Shown: positions 26,034 through 34,832 of the stretch, one piece after another
Numbering within the stretch: the stretch's first letter is position 1
Layout of the letters: every line of letters starts with the position of its first letter
Source: JBKEHD01 sp046710445
GTDB lineage: Bacteria; Pseudomonadota; Alphaproteobacteria; Rickettsiales; Midichloriaceae
Length of the DNA stretch: 45,781 nt
Direction: 5' to 3'
Assembly (NCBI GenBank): GCA_046710445.1
Contig: JBKEHD010000005.1
Location: 1-45,781, forward strand
Program-made: the position numbers and the translations under genes
Notes under the pieces: generated by a model
Databases searched by the model: none
What the model was told of the DNA's origin: nothing
The model's input: only the letters and a program-made list of their open reading frames with translations

Positions 26034-26425
26034 TTTACTTTTTTATCACAACCATTCAATATCTCCATTCTGTATACCTTAATTTTCTTTGTATCTTTCT
26101 TCTTTTTTTCTTTAACTTTACCATAAATACTAACAAGATCTTTTGATGAAAAATCTTTGAAAGGTAAATATTTTTCCTTGTTTAAATCAATAACAATAGT
26201 TCCTGTAGAATTTTTAAATTCATATTTGCTATCAGACAATTGCTTCATAACATACCCTTTTAAAAAAACTTTTTCCCCATCTTTTAGATCTGAGATACTT
26301 TTAATTTCCCCAACAAAAGAGTTGTAGTTTTTTTTCTCAATTTTTTCATTATTTATAAATTTAGCATCTGCATGAATACCAAGAATACATACAAGAAAAA
26401 AAGAAAATAAAAATTTATTTAACAT
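26030..26425 (-). CDS. Exported BOF-type OB-fold protein (YgiW/YdeI-like)
   Basis: The 131-residue protein has a clear signal peptide, MLNKFLFSFFLVCILGIHADA, with likely cleavage after residue 21. The mature part is a single small OB-fold: VFLKGYVMKQ, KYEFKNSTGTIVIDL and LVSIYGKVKEK match the bacterial OB-fold (BOF) pattern. E. coli members YgiW and YdeI are periplasmic stress-tolerance proteins, but their molecular role is unsettled. It overlaps the truB start by ATGA, so it is translationally coupled to an RNA-modification gene with no obvious functional link. Confidence 0.8.
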   Translation of the reverse strand: MLNKFLFSFFLVCILGIHADAKFINNEKIEKKNYNSFVGEIKSISDLKDGEKVFLKGYVMKQLSDSKYEFKNSTGTIVIDLNKEKYLPFKDFSSKDLVSIYGKVKEKKKKDTKKIKVYRMEILNGCDKKVK

Positions 26426-26483
26426 AATATCAACCTATTTAATTACTATTGTCATGATAACCCGTTTAAATATTTTTTCAAAC

Positions 26484-27530
26484 CTATATATCAATAATAT
26501 GATTCATTTTTTTCATTTTAGTTTTATAATAACCCTGCAAATTATCTTGTAAAAATTGATGAGAAACTAAATGTCTAACTGTTATATTACAATTTGATAA
26601 TTCTTTAGCTTTTTTTGGATTATTTGAAAGTAAATCTATGGTGCTTATATTTAGTGATTTCAAGATTTTAGATGCAATATCGAAATTTCGAAAATCATCA
26701 TCAAAACCCAAACACTCATTTGCCTCTACCGTGTCTAACCCCTGCAATTGAGCTTTATATACTCGCACTTTATTAGTAAGACCAATACCCCTACCCTCTT
26801 GATTGAGGTAAATCAAGATACCGCCATTATTTTCACTCATTATTTTTATAGCTTCTTGCAATTGATCAAAGCAATCACATCTTAAACTAGACAATAAATC
26901 TCCTGTAAAACACGAAGAATGCACGCGAACTAAAGGCACATCATTATCTTCAACAACTTTATTGGGGTAAATTGTTATGGCATAATGATCTTTATCAAAA
27001 TGCGATCTAAACGCTTTGATATTAGCTTTTCCTGATTTAAGCAATAACTCAGAAGAGCAAAATTCCTCCACTTGATTTTTGCAATTCAAATAGTTCACAT
27101 AATCAACTTCAAACAAAGAATTTATCAAAAAATCAAATTGGTAGTTTGGCGAAACAATTAATGCAGACGGTATAAGCTCTGCATTTTGCAATATATCCAA
27201 TGACTTCTTTTCCAAATCACTTGCTTCATTAAATTTTAATCCTACTTGTGAAAAATCTAATGAGAAAACAAGCTTTTGAAATTGTTCATACTCCATATCT
27301 TGTATATCAATTTTTAACGAACAATCTTTTTGAAAAAGATACTTAGCTCTTTGTTTAGAAATAAGTAATTGACAGTTTGTTTCTTGATTTTGAAAATTTT
27401 CAAACAAATCTTTTTCTATTCTTTCTGCAGATATCAAAAGACAGTCTTCATTTAAACTTTTCAATCGAATAGGAATTCCGTACTTTAAATCCGAAATACA
27501 CCTAGCTACCTGCACCAACCCCTTTTTCAT
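26484..27530 (-). CDS. ribA: GTP cyclohydrolase II
   Basis: Opens GTP to the first riboflavin intermediate. The catalytic half begins about residue 165 and has the zinc cysteines C207, C218 and C220 in HSSCFTGDLLSSLRCDC, the NQEGRGIGL loop and the NNPKKAKEL motif. The first 160 residues match the N-terminal extension of alphaproteobacterial RibA proteins (VARCISDLKYGIPI, LLISAER). This is not a working DHBP synthase, since the characteristic RibB motifs are not seen. Other rib genes are outside the window. Confidence 0.9.
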   Translation of the reverse strand: MKKGLVQVARCISDLKYGIPIRLKSLNEDCLLISAERIEKDLFENFQNQETNCQLLISKQRAKYLFQKDCSLKIDIQDMEYEQFQKLVFSLDFSQVGLKFNEASDLEKKSLDILQNAELIPSALIVSPNYQFDFLINSLFEVDYVNYLNCKNQVEEFCSSELLLKSGKANIKAFRSHFDKDHYAITIYPNKVVEDNDVPLVRVHSSCFTGDLLSSLRCDCFDQLQEAIKIMSENNGGILIYLNQEGRGIGLTNKVRVYKAQLQGLDTVEANECLGFDDDFRNFDIASKILKSLNISTIDLLSNNPKKAKELSNCNITVRHLVSHQFLQDNLQGYYKTKMKKMNHIIDI

Positions 27531-27666
27531 AAATCACTTTTATCATTAATCTCATCTACTCTATACAATTTTCCTTTCACACCACAGCTATTTAAAATAA
27601 TCAATAAAAATAAAAAGATGCTATATTTTTTTAAATCTGACATTATAATAAAATTTTATATAAATA

Positions 27667-28218
27667 ATGCTTATGAAATTAGTACTTATTTTAATCATCG
27701 CATTCGCTATTTTTATAGATGATTCAAAGGGAAATATCCAGCGTAATTATAGCAATATATTAAAAAAAAATATCTATGATACTCCCAAACCGATAGGGTA
27801 TGGTAAATTTTATGACAGTTCTGCTAAAGAAGTATACTTAAAAGATTTCAAAGATAAATTTATTATTTTAGCATTTACAGCAGATTGGTGCATTGAATGC
27901 AGTACTCAAACTATATCTTTGGATAAATTGAAGAAAAATTTAAATAGATTGAAAATCGAAGATTTAGAAATTATTACGATATATGATAATTCAGCAAATT
28001 ATGAGATTATCCGTAATTTCTACCAAAAATTAAATTTAAATGATTTAAAAATATTTTATGATCCAAACAACAATTTGATGCAAGAATTTGGAGTCAATTC
28101 ACCACCAGCTGTATTTTTTATAGATAAGAAAGGCCAGATAATTGCAAAATATATAAATATATATAATTGGGATTCTAAAGAAATAATGGATTTCATTTTA
28201 CAATTGAAAAATCAATAA
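27667..28218 (+). CDS. Exported thioredoxin-like (TlpA/ResA-type) protein
   Basis: The 183-residue protein has an N-terminal hydrophobic segment (residues 3-17), either a signal peptide or an anchor, then a thioredoxin fold. The redox motif is W74-C75-I-E-C78 in ADWCIECS, and a cis-proline site is seen in NSPPAVFFID. The acidic residue inside the CxxC differs from the common WCxPC. TlpA-like proteins reduce periplasmic disulfides, for example in cytochrome c maturation or copper-site assembly. No such partner gene is adjacent. It is divergent from ribA and convergent with queE. Confidence 0.82.
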   Translation: MLMKLVLILIIAFAIFIDDSKGNIQRNYSNILKKNIYDTPKPIGYGKFYDSSAKEVYLKDFKDKFIILAFTADWCIECSTQTISLDKLKKNLNRLKIEDLEIITIYDNSANYEIIRNFYQKLNLNDLKIFYDPNNNLMQEFGVNSPPAVFFIDKKGQIIAKYINIYNWDSKEIMDFILQLKNQ

Positions 28219-28221
28219 ATA

Positions 28222-28249
28222 AAGATAATCACTGAATATTAATTATCTT
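28222..28249. terminator. Weak hairpin between convergent genes
   Basis: AAGATAAT (28222-28229) pairs with ATTATCTT (28242-28249), an 8-bp all-AU-rich stem. It covers the last codons of queE and follows the thioredoxin-like gene stop by four bases. Confidence 0.3.
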
Positions 28250-28888
28250 ATGTATTTGCAAAGATAAAATGGCACAATTCTCCATCACTATACTTTTTGC
28301 AAGTTCGATATTATTTTCATTGATCTCTTCGTTATATTCATCGATTGGCTGAATATACACAGGTATATTGTATTTACTCTGCCCCAGCTCTGAAATACAT
28401 CCATAATCACTTATATGCGATGAAACAAGAAATTTTATTGCTATACATCTTTTTAAAATATCTTCTTTTATTTTTATATATTGCCCATTAACTATTTTTG
28501 GAGAACAAACAATCTCAACTTCATCAGGTATCTCTGCATAAAGCGTACCATTACTTTCTATCTGCACTTTAAAAGATTGTAATATCAATAGTTTGCATAA
28601 TTTATTGATATTTTGTCTAAAAGGCTCACCCCCAGTAATTACAATAATCTTTGCTTTACTGTTCAAGCCTTTAATATTTTGTAAAATTTCATCAACACTC
28701 AATAAATCAAATGAATCAAATTCCGTATCACAAAATTTACAAGCTAAGTTACATCCACTCACTCTAATAAAAACAGCGGGGTGGCCAGCATATGGACCCT
28801 CCCCTTGTATGGTGTCAAATATAGAATGTATTTTTAAATAATTACCATCCCCTTTTTCTACACCTAATTGTTCATTTTTACCAAACAT
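28229..28888 (-). CDS. queE: 7-carboxy-7-deazaguanine synthase
   Basis: Radical-SAM enzyme of queuosine synthesis that converts carboxy-tetrahydropterin to CDG. The 219-residue protein has DTIQGEGPYAGHPAVFIRV, the cluster cysteines C46, C50 and C53 (CNLACKFC), the DTEFDSF motif and VITGGEPFRQN. Its presence implies de novo queuosine synthesis at least ancestrally. The next pathway enzyme, queC, is represented at the right end of this window only by a fragment. dut lies eight bases upstream in the same direction. Confidence 0.93.
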   Translation of the reverse strand: MFGKNEQLGVEKGDGNYLKIHSIFDTIQGEGPYAGHPAVFIRVSGCNLACKFCDTEFDSFDLLSVDEILQNIKGLNSKAKIIVITGGEPFRQNINKLCKLLILQSFKVQIESNGTLYAEIPDEVEIVCSPKIVNGQYIKIKEDILKRCIAIKFLVSSHISDYGCISELGQSKYNIPVYIQPIDEYNEEINENNIELAKSIVMENCAILSLQIHKIINIQ

Positions 28889-28896
28889 TTACTGTA

Positions 28897-29355
28897 TCAA
28901 ACACCTGTACCAGTTGATCCAAAACCACCATCTCCCCTAGTATCGTTTTGTGGTAAAATTTCTACAACATCCCATGATGCTCTGTAATAATGATTAATGA
29001 TCATTTGAGCTATTCTCATACCCCTTTCAATAACAAAACTTTCTTGAGATAAGTTGATGATTGGAATTTTAATTTCTCCTGTATAATCTGAATCTATAGT
29101 GCCAGGAGCATTAATCACAGTTATACCATGCTTTATAGATAACCCTGAACGAGGTCGAATTTGAGCCTCAAAACCATCCGGCAAACTAATTGCTATACCA
29201 GTTGCTATCAATTTCCTTTCCATAGGCTTTATAACAACATCTTTTTCTTCAGCAGATAACAAATCCATACCCGCACTATGTAATGTCGCATGCTTAGGTA
29301 AAGATAACTCTTTTAAATGATCTAATTTTTGAATTTTTATTTCGATATTTTTCAT
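28897..29355 (-). CDS. dut: dUTP diphosphatase
   Basis: Hydrolyses dUTP to dUMP, keeping uracil out of DNA and supplying thymidylate synthesis. All trimeric dUTPase motifs are present: AGMDLLSA, RPRSGLS, GTIDSDYTGEI, ERGMRIAQMI and the C-terminal RGDGGFGSTG. Length is 152, as usual. It follows a uracil-DNA glycosylase gene in the same direction, so prevention and repair of uracil in DNA are neighbours. queE follows closely. Confidence 0.97.
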   Translation of the reverse strand: MKNIEIKIQKLDHLKELSLPKHATLHSAGMDLLSAEEKDVVIKPMERKLIATGIAISLPDGFEAQIRPRSGLSIKHGITVINAPGTIDSDYTGEIKIPIINLSQESFVIERGMRIAQMIINHYYRASWDVVEILPQNDTRGDGGFGSTGTGV

Positions 29356-29424
29356 TTAATTATTAATAATTATTTATCATAATCGTAAAGTAACTAAAAA
29401 ATCATTTTTAAACAATAAATTTCA

Positions 29425-30207
29425 TTAGTTTTTATATAGATACTTGTATATTTTTTGCATATCACACCACATTGTTTTCTTTTGAGACGGTTGTCGCAGG
29501 AGATATGATGGATGAAATATCACAAATGTAGAAATGTCATGAGTTAAATATTTATTAGTATAATTAAACATTTGTGTTCTTAAGCTACCCATAGGAGTTT
29601 TTAAGCCTAATAATGACTCTACCGCTGTACTTCCAACCAAAACTATCGTTTTAGGATTAACTAACGCAATATGCTTTTCTACAAATGGTTTGCATGTTTT
29701 TATCTCATCAGTAGTTGGCCTACGATTTGCTGGAGGTCTCCAAAATATTGTGTTTGTAATATAACAGTTTGTTCTATCAATATTTATAGACTTCAATATA
29801 TTATCCAAAAGCTTTCCACTCTGACCACAAAAAGGGATACCATATTTATCTTCATTTGCCCCAGGAGCTTCACCAATTAGCATTATATCTGAATCAGGAT
29901 TTCCATCACCAAACACAACATTTGTTGCGTATTTAGTGATTTCTATACCCTTATAATTTTCAACTACCTCTCTAAGTTCATCTAATGAATTGCAATTATC
30001 AGAGATTTTCCTTGTAAACTCATCTTGCACTAAATCATCTAATTGCTTGTCATTAGTTTGCCCATCATCAGCTTGCATATCTTTATCATCCATGTTTATT
30101 TTTTCCTTCAATCTATTTATTGGATTTTTTTCCATAAAACAATTATCAACTGTCTCAGCATAAAATTCTAATAGAGCTCTTTGATTTTTATTCATAATTT
30201 TCATCAA
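29425..30207 (-). CDS. Uracil-DNA glycosylase, family 4-like
   Basis: Removes uracil from DNA at the start of base excision repair. Motif 1 reads GEAPGANEDKYGIPFCG (about residues 113-129) and motif 2 is the late HPSYLLRQ. The product is 260 residues with a variable, acidic linker (about residues 35-60). Thermophile family-4 enzymes bind a 4Fe-4S cluster through four cysteines. Here the first pair is missing: the place before NVVFGDG reads YKGIEITKYAT without cysteine. So the cluster is probably absent, as seems common in alphaproteobacterial members. dut lies downstream and rpmH is divergent. Confidence 0.85.
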   Translation of the reverse strand: MMKIMNKNQRALLEFYAETVDNCFMEKNPINRLKEKINMDDKDMQADDGQTNDKQLDDLVQDEFTRKISDNCNSLDELREVVENYKGIEITKYATNVVFGDGNPDSDIMLIGEAPGANEDKYGIPFCGQSGKLLDNILKSINIDRTNCYITNTIFWRPPANRRPTTDEIKTCKPFVEKHIALVNPKTIVLVGSTAVESLLGLKTPMGSLRTQMFNYTNKYLTHDISTFVIFHPSYLLRQPSQKKTMWCDMQKIYKYLYKN

Positions 30208-30222
30208 ATTTTCTAGTTATTA

Positions 30223-30249
30223 TTGACATTACCTTATACGTAATATAGA
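30223..30249 (+). promoter_or_regulatory. Promoter upstream of rpmH
   Basis: A perfect -35 TTGACA (30223-30228) is followed 15 nt later by TATAGA (30244-30249). Longer-spaced alternatives (ATAGAA, TAGAAA) overlap. It lies in the 76-bp gap between divergent udg and rpmH and would drive the rpmH-to-bioD run. Confidence 0.5.
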
Positions 30250-30283
30250 AATTATCGTAACAATATTACAGATCTGTATAAAA

Positions 30284-30424
30284 ATGTCGACAAAAAGAAC
30301 TTATCAACCTAGTAACCTTGTACGAAAAAGAAGACATGGTTTTAGAAGTAGAATGGCAAGCGTTGCTGGAAGAAGAATAATTAATAACAGAAGAGCAAAA
30401 GGCAGAAAAGAATTATCAGCATAG
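30284..30424 (+). CDS. rpmH: 50S ribosomal protein L34
   Basis: A 46-residue, very basic large-subunit protein starting MSTKRTYQPSNLVRKRR and containing HGFRSRMAS and GRRIINNRRAKGRK. Apart from the SALA-like C terminus it matches the family over its full length. rnpA starts five bases after the stop, the classic rpmH-rnpA pair. Confidence 0.96.
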   Translation: MSTKRTYQPSNLVRKRRHGFRSRMASVAGRRIINNRRAKGRKELSA

Positions 30425-30429
30425 GTACT

Positions 30430-30780
30430 TTGAAGGATTTTGAAAAAGTAAAAATAACCAAAAGAGCCGAATATGTACAAAAATTTGCTAATGCTAAAAA
30501 ATTCATAAGCAGATATTTTGTTATTTTGTATAAAAACAAACAAGATTTAGATAACCTTAGATTTGGTATCACAGTTAGTAGAAAAGTGGGTGGTGCTGTT
30601 ATACGAAACAAATACAAAAGAATCATACGAGTATTGGTTAAGCAATGTTCTTTTGATGGCCTTGATGGTGAATTATCAATCAATATCATAGCCAAAAAAA
30701 GTATAGTTCAAAAAAAATTTATTGATATACAAAATGATTTTGCAACTTGTATAGGTGGGATTTTAAAATATGAAAAATAA
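30430..30780 (+). CDS. rnpA: Ribonuclease P protein component
   Basis: Basic protein subunit that helps RNase P RNA bind pre-tRNA. The 116-residue protein has an RFGITVSRKVGGAVIRNKYKR core, with the RNxxKR signature and following RIIR. The start is TTG at 30430, five bases after rpmH; no ATG is available close to the family N terminus (KITKRAEY). It overlaps yidD by 11 bases. Confidence 0.93.
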   Translation: MKDFEKVKITKRAEYVQKFANAKKFISRYFVILYKNKQDLDNLRFGITVSRKVGGAVIRNKYKRIIRVLVKQCSFDGLDGELSINIIAKKSIVQKKFIDIQNDFATCIGGILKYEK

Positions 30781-31018
30781 AATATCATCAATATTTATTT
30801 TTTTTTCCTTATTATTATTAAAAATTTATCAGATGTTTATTTCACCATTCATGACATCATCTTGCAGATACTACCCAAGTTGTTCAGAATATGCGAAATC
30901 TGCAATAAAAACATATGGTATAAAAGGTCTTTATTATACTTTCGTTAGAATATTAAAATGCAACCCATTTTCAAATGGTGGATACGACCCTATAGTAAAA
31001 AATAAAATAAAAAAATAA
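30770..31018 (+). CDS. yidD: Membrane protein insertion efficiency factor YidD
   Basis: Small 82-residue inner-membrane-associated protein that assists YidC-mediated insertion. It has an amphipathic N-terminal helix and the signature CRYYPSCSEYA with two conserved cysteines, then the CNPFSNGGYDP motif. It overlaps rnpA and ends just before the yidC start codon, the conserved rnpA-yidD-yidC order. Confidence 0.95.
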   Translation: MKNKISSIFIFFSLLLLKIYQMFISPFMTSSCRYYPSCSEYAKSAIKTYGIKGLYYTFVRILKCNPFSNGGYDPIVKNKIKK

Positions 31019-32701
31019 ATGAATAATAATATAAGAACAGCAATAGCCGCAGTACTTTCAATGGTAGTTTTGGTTGTATGGCAATTTTATTTTGACAAAG
31101 CAGCACCACAAAAAGAAATTGTTAATAGTAATAATGTAGGAATTGATTTTAATTCTGAGAACAATAAAGAAGCAGAGGCAACACATCCAATAAGCCGAAA
31201 AACAATAATAGAAACATCTATGAATGACAATAATAGAGTTGTCTTTAATAACGGTGTAATCAAAGGATCAATCAATTTAGTAGGAGCGAAAATTGATGAT
31301 TTAGTTTTATTGAAGTATAAAAATACCATAAAAAAAGGAAGTGAAGATGTAGTACTATTATCTCCAGCAAAAACAAAAGAAGTTTACTATGCTGAATTTG
31401 GATGGTTATCTACCGACAAAAACTTAGATATGCCTGATAACAAAACTGTATGGGCATCAGATAAAAAATATATAACCTCTTCAGAAAAACTTAATCTAAG
31501 ATGGGAAAACAAACAAGGAATTGAATTCACAATAAAAATTGGGCTTGATGAAAATTACTTATTTCATATTGAACAAAAAGCTGTTGGAAATGGCAGTTCA
31601 AGCATCAAATTTTATTCTGGAATTAGCAGAAGTGGTAACGACATACAAGAAGGTCAAATGTTGATCCACGAAGGAGCTATTGGTGTATTTAATGATAAAT
31701 TAGAAGAAATTACTTTTGAAAAATTAAGTGATAAAAAATCAGTAAAATTTGAAGATCAAAATGGCGGATGGTTTGGTTTTTCTGATAAATATTGGCTCAC
31801 AGCAATCATATCCAAAGATTCAAATTTGAATTCTAAATTTTCAGAACAAAAATACGGCAATGGAAAAAGATACCAAGCTACTGGGATAATAGATAACAAC
31901 AAAATTGATAATAATATTAGTTATAATGAAGTTCTATTTTTTGCTGGAGCAAAAGAACTAAAATTATTAGATGAATATGAAAAACAATATAACATAAAGC
32001 TTTTTGATAGAGCTGTAGATTTTGGAATTTTATACTTTATTACAAAGCCTATTTTTCTAGCTTTGAATTTTTTATATTCTCTATGTGGTAACTTTGGCAT
32101 AGCAATTATATTGCTCACAGTATTTATAAAATTCTTACTATTTCCTTTAGCCTATAAAGGATTTAAAGGCATGAACAAATTAAAAGAGCTACAGCCTGAA
32201 ATGGAAAGGATGAAAAAGCTATACGACAACGACAGTGCAAAAATGCAAAAAGGAATAATAGAATTATACAAAAAAGAAAAAGTAAATCCAATGTCTGGTT
32301 GCTTACCAATAATTTTACAAATGCCAGTGTTTTTCGCTCTCTATAAAGTTTTATATGTTACATTAGAAATGCGACATGCGAAATTTTTTTGGTGGATAAA
32401 AGATTTATCTGCAATAGATCCTACTAATATTTTCACAGCATTCGGTTTAATAAACTGGGATCCTCCATCTTTCTTGCTTGTAGGTGTTTTACCTATTATT
32501 ATGGCATTAACAATGTACCTACAACAACGTTTGAATCCACAACCTAGCGATCCAACACAAGCTAAAGTGATGAAATTATTACCAGTGATATTTTTGTTTA
32601 TGTTCGCTTCTTTCCCATCAGGTTTAGTGTTATATTGGTCATGGAGTAATATTTTATCAATTACACAACAAGTTTTAATAAAGCGTTTAACAAAAAAATA
32701 G
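31019..32701 (+). CDS. yidC: Membrane protein insertase YidC
   Basis: Inserts and folds inner-membrane proteins, alone or with SecYEG. The 560-residue protein has an N-terminal membrane helix (about 8-22), a large periplasmic beta domain to about residue 340, then five helices. The cytoplasmic loop YKGFKGMNKLKELQPEM and the NPMSGCLPIILQMPVFFALYK stretch with its conserved groove region are intact, as are the C-terminal helices ending in VLYWSWSNILSITQQ. It starts directly after the yidD stop. mnmA follows after seven bases. Confidence 0.97.
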   Translation: MNNNIRTAIAAVLSMVVLVVWQFYFDKAAPQKEIVNSNNVGIDFNSENNKEAEATHPISRKTIIETSMNDNNRVVFNNGVIKGSINLVGAKIDDLVLLKYKNTIKKGSEDVVLLSPAKTKEVYYAEFGWLSTDKNLDMPDNKTVWASDKKYITSSEKLNLRWENKQGIEFTIKIGLDENYLFHIEQKAVGNGSSSIKFYSGISRSGNDIQEGQMLIHEGAIGVFNDKLEEITFEKLSDKKSVKFEDQNGGWFGFSDKYWLTAIISKDSNLNSKFSEQKYGNGKRYQATGIIDNNKIDNNISYNEVLFFAGAKELKLLDEYEKQYNIKLFDRAVDFGILYFITKPIFLALNFLYSLCGNFGIAIILLTVFIKFLLFPLAYKGFKGMNKLKELQPEMERMKKLYDNDSAKMQKGIIELYKKEKVNPMSGCLPIILQMPVFFALYKVLYVTLEMRHAKFFWWIKDLSAIDPTNIFTAFGLINWDPPSFLLVGVLPIIMALTMYLQQRLNPQPSDPTQAKVMKLLPVIFLFMFASFPSGLVLYWSWSNILSITQQVLIKRLTKK

Positions 32702-32708
32702 TTGAGTC

Positions 32709-33800
32709 ATGAACAAAAAAACTGGGAAAATAGTAGTAGCTATGTCTGGTGGAGTAGATAGCTCTACAGTAGCTGCCATGTTAAAAGAAGAAGGGTATGA
32801 AGTAATCGGTATCACTTTACAGCTATATGATGTAGGAGATATGGCTGTAAAAAAAGGAAGCTGTTGTGCAGGACAAGATATCTATGACGCGAAAATGGCT
32901 GCAGAAAAAATAGGTATACCTCATTATGTACTAAATTATGAAAGTATATTCAAACAAAAAGTTATAGAAAATTTCGCTGAAAGCTATATCTCCGGTGAAA
33001 CACCCATCCCATGTATACAATGCAATCAAAAAGTTAAATTTGATGATTTATATAAAATGGCAAAAGACTTAGGTGCAATCTCTCTTGCAACAGGGCATTA
33101 TGTCAGAAAAGAAATAGTAGATGGACGTACAATCATGATGAAAGGGAAGGATTCAAATAAAGATCAAAGTTATTTCCTTTTTACCACAACGAAAAAGCAA
33201 TTAGATTATTTAGAGTTCCCATTGGGCAATTTAACCAAACAAGAAACTCGTGATTTAGCAAGAAAATATGATTTAGAAATCGCTGATAAAGCAGAAAGTC
33301 AAGATATTTGCTTTGTACCTAATGGTAATTATTCTGAAATCGTAAGAAAATTAAGACCTGAAGCATATAAACCAGGAAACATAATTCTTAAAGGTGGAAA
33401 AATTATCGGAAAACATAATGGTATAGTGGAATTTACAATAGGACAAAGAAAAAAGATAGGCGTATCACATAAGGTACCTTTGTATGTAATCAAAATTAAT
33501 CCTGATGAAAATACCGTTATTGTCGGAGAGAAAGACGATTTAAAAGCAAATAATTTAATTATAAATGATGTAAATTGGATTGCTGACGATAAAGATTTTA
33601 AACAAAAAATAAATTGCTCTGTACGATTACGCTCTAATAATAAAGAAGTCAACGCAACAATATCTCATATAGAAGATAAAAAATTCAAAGTTGACCTTCA
33701 TGAATTTTATTATGGAATTACACCTGGACAAGCCTGTGTAATGTACGAAGGTGACAGAGTTTTAGGTGGTGGATGGATATCAAAAGAAGGTTTATATTAA
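32709..33800 (+). CDS. mnmA: tRNA-specific 2-thiouridylase
   Basis: Adds sulfur to uridine 34 of Lys, Glu and Gln tRNAs. The PP-loop is VAMSGGVDSS near the N terminus. The catalytic cysteines are C102 in PIPCIQCN and C201 in SQDICFV. The GHY tRNA-binding loop (LATGHYVRK) and a C-terminal beta-barrel are present. The 363-residue length is normal. The sulfur-carrier partners are not nearby. lpxK starts one base after its stop. Confidence 0.95.
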   Translation: MNKKTGKIVVAMSGGVDSSTVAAMLKEEGYEVIGITLQLYDVGDMAVKKGSCCAGQDIYDAKMAAEKIGIPHYVLNYESIFKQKVIENFAESYISGETPIPCIQCNQKVKFDDLYKMAKDLGAISLATGHYVRKEIVDGRTIMMKGKDSNKDQSYFLFTTTKKQLDYLEFPLGNLTKQETRDLARKYDLEIADKAESQDICFVPNGNYSEIVRKLRPEAYKPGNIILKGGKIIGKHNGIVEFTIGQRKKIGVSHKVPLYVIKINPDENTVIVGEKDDLKANNLIINDVNWIADDKDFKQKINCSVRLRSNNKEVNATISHIEDKKFKVDLHEFYYGITPGQACVMYEGDRVLGGGWISKEGLY

Positions 33801-33801
33801 T

Positions 33802-34797
33802 ATGAAACTAATATATGAGTTATCAAATTTTGTTCAAAATATTTTTTGGAAAGAAAAAGGTGTTTTGAATTATTTACTAACCCCTTTGTCTCATATATAT
33901 AGCTTAATTCAAAATTCAAGATACTATCTTTTCCAAACACCATATAAATTAAACTGTAAAATTATTTGTGTGGGAAATTCTATTTCAGGCGGATCTGGCA
34001 AAACACCAGTGGTTTTAAGATTAGTACAATTACTCAATAATAAAGATGTTGCAGTAGTAACAAGGGGATATAAAGGTAGCTTAAGTAATCATAAAAATGT
34101 TCATAAAGTTAATCTAAAACAGCATACATTCAAAGATGTAGGGGACGAAGCTATCTTATTAGCAGAATACAGTGATGTTTATATATCAAAAAATAGAAGA
34201 TTAGCAGTACAGCAAGCAGAAAATGAAGGAGCAAAATTAATAATATTGGATGATGGTTTACAAGATAATACAATTTATAAGGATTTAGTAATATTAATTA
34301 TAAATGATCTAAAAAATGAAAATAATCTAACAATACCTGCTGGACCCATGAGAGAAAGTCTAACTTCAAGCTTCAGAAAAAGTGACATGGTAATGCTAAA
34401 TAATCTAGAGGAAAAAGAAATAGTAAAAAAATATGATAAAAACAAAACTTTTGTCATAAAAAAACAAGTAATTGCAAATCAAGAAAAAATAAAAGATAAG
34501 ACCTATATATTAATCTGCGGAATAGCAAACCCAGACAGGGTACTAAAAACAATAGAAAATTTAAATATAACACTGCGAGATAAATTTATTTATCCAGACC
34601 ATTACGTTTTTTCAGAAGATGAACTAACAAGCATTTATAAAACTGCATATAAATTGGATCTCAAAATCCTAACAACAACAAAAGATTTTGTCAGAATACC
34701 AAAGAAATTTGCAGAAAAAACTGATATAATAGATTACAGCGTAGAATTTGAAAATGAGATAGAATTAAAAGAAAAAATAATTAAACTTCTATCATAA
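33802..34797 (+). CDS. lpxK: Tetraacyldisaccharide 4'-kinase
   Basis: Phosphorylates the lipid A precursor to lipid IVA at the inner membrane. The 331-residue protein has an N-terminal hydrophobic helix region and the P-loop VGNSISGGSGKTPVV (lysine about residue 67). DDGLQD and IPAGPMRE motifs match the family. The frame is open upstream inside mnmA, but the ATG at 33802, just after the mnmA stop, gives the standard N terminus. Its presence implies lipid A synthesis, which Anaplasmataceae have lost. Confidence 0.93.
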   Translation: MKLIYELSNFVQNIFWKEKGVLNYLLTPLSHIYSLIQNSRYYLFQTPYKLNCKIICVGNSISGGSGKTPVVLRLVQLLNNKDVAVVTRGYKGSLSNHKNVHKVNLKQHTFKDVGDEAILLAEYSDVYISKNRRLAVQQAENEGAKLIILDDGLQDNTIYKDLVILIINDLKNENNLTIPAGPMRESLTSSFRKSDMVMLNNLEEKEIVKKYDKNKTFVIKKQVIANQEKIKDKTYILICGIANPDRVLKTIENLNITLRDKFIYPDHYVFSEDELTSIYKTAYKLDLKILTTTKDFVRIPKKFAEKTDIIDYSVEFENEIELKEKIIKLLS

Positions 34798-34832
34798 TTT
34801 ATGTTAATCTTGAGAAAATTTTATAAATTACT

